NCBI GenBank assembly: GCA_017893485.1
Contig: CM030368.1
Span: 178,990,504-179,054,503 of the forward strand
DNA: 64,000 bases
Origin: Hemerocallis citrina
Lineage: Eukaryota > Streptophyta > Magnoliopsida > Asparagales > Asphodelaceae
Direction of reading: 5' to 3'
Shown: positions 57,111 to 64,000 of the stretch, one piece after another
How positions within the stretch are numbered: the stretch's first letter is position 1
Layout: every line of letters starts with the position of its first letter
Notes under the pieces: model-generated
The model's database searches: none
What the model was told of the DNA's origin: nothing
Seen by the model: the letters and a program-made list of their open reading frames with translations, nothing else
Made by a program: the position numbers and the translations under genes

Positions 57111-58350
57111 ACTTTATGGTTTCTTCTATATGATTCATTTTTTGCATACATAACCAATCGGCTCGTATGTAAGTTGTTTTGCTTGTATGTAGCTTATTAA
57201 CTAGTACGCAGTTATTGTGCTCGTCTAGGGTGATATCATTGCCTTAGGGCCATCGACCATCAAGACATGTATTTATTTTACTCCTCGTGGACTGTGGACG
57301 AGTCACCCCTCGTACACCGTCAGATCTTAACTGGTGTAGGTTGATCGCGGACCGGGAGTGTAGACGGAATCCAAGTTCAGAGTAGTAACATGCGAATACG
57401 TTCGTATTGCCGGGGTTTTGGATCGATAGGCTAAAAACAGGATCCTTAGGGATTCTGGTAAGTCTAGGTTGAGCACCTAGTAGAATTATCTTGCGAAGTC
57501 TAACTTAAGACCTAGCATGTTATGTTAGTATTGTTGTCATCCCTCGGATTGTTTAGGATTAGTGACATCGTTAGGGTAGTAACTTATGGCTATTACTACT
57601 TAACCTTTATTTATTATCATTTCGTCGAAGGGAAAGAGTTGGTATTAACGGTGATACCTTATGATCCGACTTATTCTATAGGCCAACACTAGGTGGTGTT
57701 ATTGGTTGTACCCTTTCTGTCAAAGGGATACGGTGTGTGCCTTCTCACGAGTTGGGAGCACGGGATCCGTATCTTGTCTGTTAATTTCTGAAGTGCCATG
57801 ATAAGGGCGGAAAGTTTCATGTCGGAGCTAGGGGATGGACCCCCGGAACTCCATCATGTTCTATATCAAGAAAGGAGAACAAGCCATATACTACGGTCTA
57901 TAAGCTAGGGGGTCACAGGGGGATGCTTCGAGCTAACCTGTGTTGTAGTAAACTCCAAGGGTTCGTCAGATTTTTGAGTGAAGCCGGGCAATAGTGGCAA
58001 ACGGAGACACCACTATATGATTGCGAATGGCGCGATTAGACCGTTTCAGGGCAACCTCATCAGTCACGCTGTATCTTCAGAAACAGGTTGAGTACAAGAG
58101 TGGAATTCATGGCGCGGGTTCAAATCCCTATATATGAAGAAACGACTTGTTATGGGCATATGTAGTATGGGCTGCATACTTTTCCGGAGACTTTCTTGCA
58201 TTAGAATAAGTGTGTCATTGCATTGGTTAATTTTGCATTAGAGTCTAAGTCATAGCATACACAAACACATTAATTATATATACACTTTTCTCTTTTCATC
58301 AATCTGTTTGTTTAAAGTTGAGAATCGCTGCTAGTCATCAGCCTTAAAGC

Positions 58351-58369
58351 GTCAGTATATGTACTGAAG
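58351..58369 (+). other. Conserved U5 stem-loop (4.6-kb LTR)
   Basis: TCAGTA pairs with TACTGA around TATG. Same CGTCAGT start as in other LTRs but the last pair is changed on both sides. Confidence 0.5.
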
Positions 58370-58784
58370 TCCCCACTTCAATAGGTACAGGATTGCAAAA
58401 CTACAGGTACAGGATTCAGGAGGACTCAAGGCAAGAGAAGCAAAGTGTTGATTTTGTTTCAATTGTAATATACGTTGGTTACCATTGTTTCACTTGTAAA
58501 TTTATTTATGTTGAGAAGCATCCAAGTGAAAGTACCAAGTGTTATATAGTATTCATTGTACTGTGATGTAATTTTTATTGAAAGTTTGTAACACTTGGGC
58601 TGGTATGGCATTATTGTAACACTGATGTAATTTATTGCAATTTTATAACATTCGGACTTGTAATACATTTGTGTTGAATAAAAAGTTTTAAATTTTTCTG
58701 TTTTTCTGTGTATTGTGGCTAATTGAAGGAAAAGATTCCGGCTTACGTCATGGTTTTTCAGTATATGGAAATCGGGGCGTTACA

Positions 58785-59207
58785 CTAGATTGCGTCACGT
58801 CATTATTTAATTGATCAATTCTTTTATTTTTATTATTAATTCGAATTAATTATTTAAAAAATGTGAAAAATAATTAAAAATTCTAAAAAATAATTATAGA
58901 TTCGGGAAAAATATTTTTGAACCCCTGGATAAATAGTTATTAATTAGAACGAGTAATTAATACTTTTTGAAAATAGATTGTTGTTTCACAAAATTGAATA
59001 AATAATTCGAAAAAATATTTAAAAAATTAGAAAAAAACCAATGAAAAATCCTGAAGATACCACCAACATGTTTGAATATAAGCAGGCTCCATTGAACGAT
59101 GTTAAGCCCCGTGGGCGATTCTAAAGCTACTAAAGAACTCCGATAAAATCTTGTACGTCATTAAAACAAAAAAAAACTACTCCCCAAAGGCTGTTAAACT
59201 CGGTCTT
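58785..59207 (+). other. 3' non-coding end of the Tat element
   Basis: AT-rich, no gene. Leads into the purine tract. Confidence 0.6.
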
Positions 59208-59225
59208 TGGGAGTGGGGGGACTCG
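59208..59225 (+). other. Polypurine tract of the Tat element
   Basis: TTTGGGAGTGGGGGGACTCG ends directly at the 3' LTR start. Confidence 0.78.
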
Positions 59226-59835
59226 TGATATGACTAAAAATGGGATTAAATCGAGACCATTCAAACCAGGGTTAAATCTTAAAACTCTCAGGGGTAAAAC
59301 GGTAATTTCCACCACAAACAGGTCTGAATTGAGAACTGGGTCTTTCTTCAAAGCCCAATAACCCAAAAACGGATCTATCCTTTTGGGTATGGGTAGAAAC
59401 TCGTTACAAACCAATCCAGATATTTAAAGAGTAATTTAAATTCGTGATTATCTCTAAGAGGCGGTTTAAATCGCCTCTCTTATCATGAAATGAGTTTAAA
59501 CTCTTTATCTTATCCAAAAACACCGGGACATACAGATAAATGATTATCTTTAAAATGTCTCTTAAGGTGACTATAAATACCCCTCTCCCCCCACCATAAT
59601 AAGGTAATCAATATTTTTCTACATAAACGCTTTTTCATAATTTTCCTAATTACTGACTTGAGCGTCGGAGGGTTCGTCGCCGGGATCCATCCCAATGTAT
59701 CGAACTTTTTGCAGGTCAACGGCAGTGGCAAGAAACCATTCAAACGCCGGTGAAATTCAACATGTTTGCCTTATTTGTTTCCTAAAGAATCCACAAATTC
59801 ATCTGTTTGCTCCCACACTAAAATCAGTAGCAACA
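59226..59835 (+). repeat. 3' LTR of the Tat element
   Basis: Homologous to 37389-37999 with many substitutions. TATAAATA at 59572-59579; ends CAACA before the target copy TTCAG. Confidence 0.92.
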
Positions 59836-61293
59836 TTCAGAATTAAATCAAAAGGAAAAACTCAAGCAAATGTAAAATATAGTGAAGAATCGGGAAAAGA
59901 TTTACACACAAGAAACATGTGCTCAAATCCTCAAAGAAGCCAACAACTCAAGAAGATTATCTGTTGTAATTGTGAGGAACAAATATGTAAAGTATCGCTG
60001 GTGAAATATTGAGTTAATGAAAGTATATAAAATGGATTAACCAAATAATTCATTTCGGGAAAGGGACGGTCGACCACACCATAAGACAGTCGAATGTACT
60101 GGACAGTAGACTGCACCATAAGATAGTTGACTACACTAGATAGTCAATTGCAATACCTAGTGTATTTTGGTCCAATCGAATGTCAATTCTCTCTTACTAA
60201 GGTCGGGGAGAATTGATAGTCGAATGCATCCTGCACCAAACTGATTTGGTATTTCTTTTCACTTTTTGGAAAGAAATTATTTCACTTCCTATAAATATAG
60301 GTGAATTCATTGAGTATTTTTTTTTAATATCTTTTGACTCTAAAACTTTAGAACTTAATACTTTGCCAATGATCAAGAGAGAAGTTTGCTTTTATTGTTT
60401 TCTTAGTCAAGACATCGATTTTTTGCCTTTTCATTTTCTTTTCGCTTAGAAAAGAGGCTGGTTTCGGGGCTTATAGAGTAGTAGAAGTCTCGTTGGGTAT
60501 AATAGGTCTGTTGGCCTGAACCGAATACTGAGAACTTAGTGTACGGGGTTTGAGTATAGTGGAACGCCTACGGCAAAGAATTGCAGTAGATGAACCACTT
60601 AGGTCACTATGTCATTGCCTCTTTGCACTGTTTGTTTTCTGAAACTCTATCTCTTTACTCTACATGTTTACTTCAAGTTTTTAATTTCAGCACATTATAA
60701 CCCAGACCCGATCCAAAGTCAAACCCAATCCTACCCAGACTTAAACCCTAATCCAAACCCGACCTGCTTCCTATACATAAAACACTAATACTCATATCCC
60801 TATACTCGAATCCAAATTCGATCCATTTCACACCAAAAAAAAAATCTTGCAGGTTCTTCAGCTTCTACAGTTGTCATCCCGATCCCGAGAGATTCTGATA
60901 CTTCGTAAGCACACTCACACTAGTTAATCCATTGTGAGGAGAGGGGAGATCCCACATCATCTGGTTCTCGACGTCATCCTAATTCTCGACATCCAACCAA
61001 TCTGTCCAGGGCCATCCTGTACTACTACCGCCGAAGAGCGTCCCCTTCTACACTTACCAGATTGCCCTTTGCGCCATCTATCATGCGTCATACCCTTGTA
61101 CACTTTCCAGGTCCGAGAGCCAGATCATCCCTTGCACCATCTCTCGTGCATCGTCCCTTGCGCCATCTATCGTGCGCCATTCCTGTGCCATTTACCGAGC
61201 GTATTCCATGCACCGTCACCAAGCGACATCCCTGCGCCATCCAAGATCAAGGAGCCAGATCGTCCCTGCACCATTTATCAAGCGCCGTCCCTG
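59836..61293. other. Unassigned repeat-derived sequence with decayed GTCGAC motifs
   Basis: No supported gene. 60065-60220 has a series of GTCGACC, AGTCGAATG, AGTAGACTG and AGTTGACTA variants, a decayed relative of the LTR motif blocks. A TATA-like CCTATAAATATAGG lies at about 60289. 61060-61290 has imperfect ~27-bp repeats around CCTTGCGCCATCTATCGTGC. An open frame of 135 codons through the last part reads only this repeat and is unlikely to be a gene. Confidence 0.45.
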
Positions 61294-61344
61294 TGTAACA
61301 CCCCATACTTAAGAGGGGGTGTGTGTGTGTGTCTAGGCTAAATA

Positions 61345-61714
61345 TATAAAAAAAGGACATAAAGTTTTGGGCCAGTTTAAAAAAGGACACTAAGGTTTTT
61401 TTGTTTAAAAAAAGGACATAAAGTTTCAAAAAACTCCACTGGGTTAGTTATGGTTAGGGTTAGGGTTAGGGTTCGGGGGGGTTTATTTAAACATCTGATT
61501 AGTTAAGTAATGTTTTTTTAAACACAAATAAAAGATGAATGTGGTTTTTTTAAACACAAATGAAAAATGAAAGTGGTTTTTTTAAACCCTACCCTAACCC
61601 AACCCTAACCCTAACCCTAACTAACCCAGTGGAGTTTTTTGAAACTTTGTGTCCTTTTTTTAAACAAAAAAAATCTTAGTGTCCTTTTTTAAAATTGGCC
61701 CAAAACTTTGTGTC

Positions 61715-61724
<10 letters not shown>
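61345..61724. mobile_element. Foldback MITE whose arms contain telomere-type repeats
   Basis: Left arm 61351-61488 and right arm 61582-61718 are inverted copies: GGACATAAAGTTTTGGGCC, then runs of AAAGGACAYTAAG, ACTCCACTGGGTTAG and GGTTAGGGTTAGGGTTAGGG on the left; the inverse, with CCCTAACCCTAACCCTAAC, on the right. The centre has two AAACACAAATxAAAxATGAA words. Inserted in TA-rich sequence, so a TA-type target is possible. No coding capacity. Confidence 0.78.

Positions 61725-61759
<35 letters not shown>
61719..61759. repeat. (TA)n microsatellite
   Basis: TA run at the right edge of the MITE. Confidence 0.85.
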
Positions 61760-61762
<3 letters not shown>

Positions 61763-61904
61763 TTTCTCGTGATCAATTGGTACCTAAAAAGCTATAACAC
61801 CTTTTGTGAGACAAGCCTATGGTGGGCCATTGTTAGGATTTGTTTTATTTGCGTGCGCGCACATGTAGTCACATGCGCAGCTAAGCCGAGCTCGGGGAGT
61901 TACA

Positions 61905-62115
61905 AATGGTATCAGAGCTGATCTTCGACACCGATAGTGTGCAAGAGGTATGCCTGAGATGGAGCTATGAAAGTACGCTGGTAGAGAGACCAGGGGCAGT
62001 ACGCTAGCAGAATCAGGGTATTCCACTCCACGTTGGCTAGAAAGACGATCTTGGATCAGATTGCATGTCCCGCTCTCAGCGAGGACGCTGAGTTCTTAAG
62101 AGAGGGGGGGTTATG
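61905..62115 (+). other. TRIM-like internal region, non-coding
   Basis: About 211 bases from primer site to a purine tract (TTAAGAGAGGGGGGG, ending near 62110) directly before LTR copy 2. No gene, as expected for TRIMs. Confidence 0.78.
61907..61918 (+). other. Primer binding site, tRNA-Met type
   Basis: TGGTATCAGAGC, exact complement of the initiator tRNA-Met 3' end, two bases after LTR copy 1. Confidence 0.9.
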
Positions 62116-62212
62116 TGTAACACCCCGTACATAAGGTATATATATATACTTTATGTACGGGGTGTTACACATACTCCCCCCCCTTAAGAACTCAGCATCC
62201 TCGCTGAGCCCG
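62072..62212. repeat. Large palindrome at the purine tract / LTR junction
   Basis: Perfect 22-bp arms 62113-62134 and 62151-62172 (ATGTGTAACACCCCGTACAT plus AA, and the inverse) flank a TA-rich 16-base centre. The pairing extends imperfectly outward through the purine tract and CTCAGCGAGGACGCTGAGTT (62072-62091) to its inverse near 62190-62212. The LTR start and the preceding internal sequence are thus present twice, head to head. Confidence 0.88.
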
Positions 62213-62223
62213 ATCCAGGATCG

Positions 62224-62292
<69 letters not shown>

Positions 62293-62710
62293 TGAGAGGT
62301 GTTAGTTGCGCTTATAGGATTATTGTGGGCTTAGTTGTTTAGGGTTTGGGCCATGATATATTGGTGTTGTTAGTTGTGTGTATTCAGCAGCATTTGGAGT
62401 GGAGCTGGGTGCTTTGGTGTGCATGTGAGAAGGGGATGGTGTGTGCTTTGAACGAAATGCAAAGCACATATGGTGCACGTGTTAGATTTGAGTTGTGAGA
62501 TGAGTTGGTGTGAGATTCATTGTCCCACGCCATTAGAGTGAAAAGAAAGTGAGAATATATATAGTATTGCCCGTGATCAATTGGTACCTAATAAACTATA
62601 ACACCTTTTGTGAGGCAAGCCTGAGGTGGGCAGTTGTTAGGATGTGTTTTGTTCGTGTGTGCGCGCACGTGTAGCCGCGTAAGTAGCTGAGCGGGGCTCG
62701 GGGTGTTACT
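62116..62710 (+). repeat. TRIM-like LTR copy 2, with inverted insertion
   Basis: Starts TGTAACACCCCGTAC and ends GGGGTGTTACT (last base changed). Its end (GTGATCAATTGGTACCTAA, ACACCTTTTGTGAGGCAAGC) matches copy 1. It is interrupted by the inverted purine-tract segment (62151-62225) and a TA run, and has about 250 bases (62300-62550) not seen in copy 1. Confidence 0.8.
62225..62290. repeat. (TA)n microsatellite
   Basis: About 33 TA units next to the palindrome. Confidence 0.9.
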
Positions 62711-62844
62711 TGAACCAACTTGAGTCGGATCGTCACTGTGTCATAGTGTGCCTTCCCATGAGCACCGTCCCTGCCACATGAACATAGTCAATATTCCAAC
62801 TCATGTTGTTGCTTGAACCAACTTGAGTTTGAGAAGGGGTATAA
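62711..62844 (+). other. Second short internal segment of the TRIM-like array
   Basis: 134 bases bounded by two copies of TTGAACCAACTTGAGT (62711, about 62813) and ending in a purine stretch (GAGAAGGGGTATAA). No primer site is recognisable at its start. Confidence 0.6.
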
Positions 62845-62891
62845 TGTAACACCCTGTACTTAAGAGGTGTATATATATAATATTATATAGA

Positions 62892-62976
<85 letters not shown>

Positions 62977-63147
62977 TGAGAAGTGTGGTAGTTGGCCTAT
63001 AGGATGTCTATGGGCTATGGATTAATTGGATTAATATGGGAGCCTATAGAGTTGACTATGGGGCTTATGAAATGTGGCATTAAATGAAATGAAAATGAAA
63101 GAGAAGTGGCTGGAGTTGTGCTTGGACATGAGTTTTTTGGTCCCATA
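62845..63147 (+). repeat. TRIM-like LTR copy 3, interrupted at 63148
   Basis: Starts TGTAACACCCTGTACTTAAG; homologous to the start of copies 1 and 2. Broken by insertion of the next LTR; the remainder may lie beyond the window. Confidence 0.75.
62892..62975. repeat. (AAT)n microsatellite
   Basis: About 28 AAT units. Confidence 0.92.
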
Positions 63148-64000
63148 TGTAACGCCCCGAATTCCAAATAAGGCTGAATTCGAAGTTTCACAGGATCTTT
63201 ACACTTTACTTCGTACAATTTTACAAGGAAATATGAACTTTTTATAATGCAACAGAGTCCTTTACATTTATAACACGGTGGAAGGTAAAATGAAGTACAA
63301 TAATATACAATTGCAACATCTTTAGCATTTAAATAGATCAACAGTAGCATATCAACTTTATATCTTCATGAAAAATCCAACTCCTGCATATAAAACGGTG
63401 GGCACGTCAGTTGCTTATAACTGACGAAAATGTTATACACGGTCATCCTCTCCATGCCTAAGGTATAACGATCTTAATATTTTAACAAACCACAAACTTG
63501 AATGCAAATTAAAGTATTAAATGTGACTACTCTAAACATATAAGTGTATGCAATGCCTTAATGCCTAATGCAGATATTTTACACTAAGATGACACTAATG
63601 CATACTTGTTCGGATTCTATGCATCCTATACTACATAGGTCCGAGGGCAAGCACCTACATACTCCACATTAAAAGGGTTCGATCCCTCGCCATGAAAACT
63701 ACCTAGTAATAAAACAAAGTTTAGACATTCCACGAGTATGGATCCTAGTCCCGGACTCCACCGCCCGACTGTTATACAGACTTCTCGTCGTGCGAACATC
63801 CCGCAAGTGCCCATTTAGCCCCGGTATACGTATATACACTGGAGCACGGCAAACTATCAGCCCGACTATGCATAGTCCCGGATTTAAAATAAAAGCTCGT
63901 CTCCATCGAAGCAACCACAGTCCCGAAATCCACCGCCCAACTATATAGAAGCGCCCCACTTACATTTGCCCAAGTTTACTACATCTTCACTTAGTGCCTA
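63148..64000 (-). repeat. LTR D, inverted relative of LTR B, continues past window
   Basis: Starts TGTAACGCCCCGAATTCC on the plus strand, the inverse of the LTR B end, and matches 33035-33885 in inverted orientation to the window edge. The stem-loop CGTCAGTT/AACTGACG is at 63405-63426. The sequence GGTTCGATCCC (about 63675) and the GTAGTATAGGATGCATAGAA module (inverse, 63615-63640) are intact. Solo LTR or full element cannot be told. Confidence 0.85.

Larger units (their letters stand above)
54175..58784 (+). repeat. Long LTR inserted in the Tat element, start uncertain (about 4.6 kb)
   Basis: Ends GGAAATCGGGGCGTTACA at 58784, the standard end of this LTR class. The host Tat repeat stops near ATGTCT at 54175, so the LTR starts near there, but I found no clean TGTAA start or target duplication; its first bases may be deleted. 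A promoter-like CTTCTATAAGTGGC lies near 54330, and a 180-bp tandem array occupies 54940-57110. The tail (57120-58784) has the GTAGTATGGGCTGCATA module at 58160 and a stem-loop at 58351. Confidence 0.72.
37389..59835 (+). mobile_element. Tat-lineage Ty3/gypsy retrotransposon, 22.4 kb with nested LTRs
   Basis: Two 610-bp LTRs (37389-37999; 59226-59835) start TGATATG and end CAACA, with flanking TTCGG / TTCAG (4 of 5). Primer site, gag, protease, RT, RNase H, a second archaeal-type RNase H and integrase follow in order, then tandem repeats and an antisense gene before the 3' LTR. The dual RNase H and the long non-coding 3' half with antisense ORF are hallmarks of the Tat group (Ogre/Retand/Grande relatives). 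Removing the nested LTRs at 50410-54109 and about 54175-58784 leaves roughly 14 kb. The LTRs are clearly diverged and all genes are broken, so it is older than the Athila copy. Confidence 0.9.
61294..61904 (+). repeat. TRIM-like LTR copy 1, with MITE insertion
   Basis: Starts TGTAACACCCCATACTTAAG, ends CTCGGGGAGTTACA, followed after two bases by a tRNA-Met primer site. Without the foldback MITE (about 61345-61724) it is about 230-240 bp. Confidence 0.82.

Noticed and set aside
60934..61341. 135-codon open frame rich in Pro, His and Leu
   Set aside because: It reads through imperfect ~27-bp repeats, ends inside the TRIM-like LTR and matches no family I know; chance ORF in repeat DNA.
63668..63680. 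B-box-like GGTTCGATCCC as part of a tRNA gene
   Set aside because: No A-box, acceptor stem or anticodon arm can be placed around it; kept only as part of the shared LTR module.

Overview
This is plant nuclear DNA, almost certainly repeat-rich, heterochromatin-like sequence. It consists of LTR retrotransposons of plant-specific lineages (Tekay/Del-type chromovirus, Athila, Tat), nested solo LTRs, TRIM-like elements, MITEs and microsatellites. I found no intact host gene, no tRNA or rRNA gene and no CRISPR array. The only host-gene sequence I recognise is a broken, three-exon 5' fragment resembling a DEAD-box RNA helicase 57 / Rok1-type gene (23393-23825, minus).

Layout. 1-10282: degenerate Tekay/Del chromovirus on the minus strand, whose 3' LTR is cut by the window start. 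10392-20685: Athila element on the plus strand (LTR-gag-pro-RT-RH-INT-LTR), followed directly by the PBS and gag start of a second copy, i.e. an LTR-internal-LTR-internal tandem. 20686-21025: LTR fragment. 21343-27496: interval bracketed by two hAT-like element ends, holding the helicase fragment and a 3.0-kb solo LTR of the chromovirus family. 27497-28144: TRIM-like element. 29838-35916: solo LTR (A) with a second solo LTR (B) inserted in it. 35998-36200: hAT MITE with an 8-bp target duplication. 37389-59835: one Tat-lineage element of 22.4 kb with two LTRs, a 5-bp target duplication, dual RNase H, 115-bp and 110-bp tandem arrays, a spliced-looking antisense gene, and two long foreign LTRs inserted in its 3' half. 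61294-63147: tandem TRIM-like LTRs with a telomere-motif foldback MITE and a large palindrome. 63148-64000: start of an inverted relative of LTR B.

How the pieces relate. All coding regions belong to retroelement machinery: Gag builds the particle, protease matures it, RT/RNase H copies the RNA and integrase inserts the cDNA; the chromovirus integrase carries a C-terminal chromodomain and the Tat element an extra archaeal-type RNase H. All are broken, mostly by in-frame stops reachable by one C-to-T or G-to-A change, as expected for decayed, methylated elements.

The best candidates for something undescribed are not the genes but shared structure in the LTRs: (i) a ten-base palindrome, CAGTCGACTG, repeated in LTRs of unrelated families; (ii) three consecutive hairpins with different stems but nearly the same 14-nt loop in both Athila LTRs; (iii) a covarying stem-loop at a fixed distance from the 3' end of at least six long LTRs; (iv) a 180-bp satellite-like array inside an LTR; and (v) a 110-bp array placed directly upstream of the antisense gene in the Tat element. 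All coordinates were read by eye; domain names rest on motif recognition, not on a database search.
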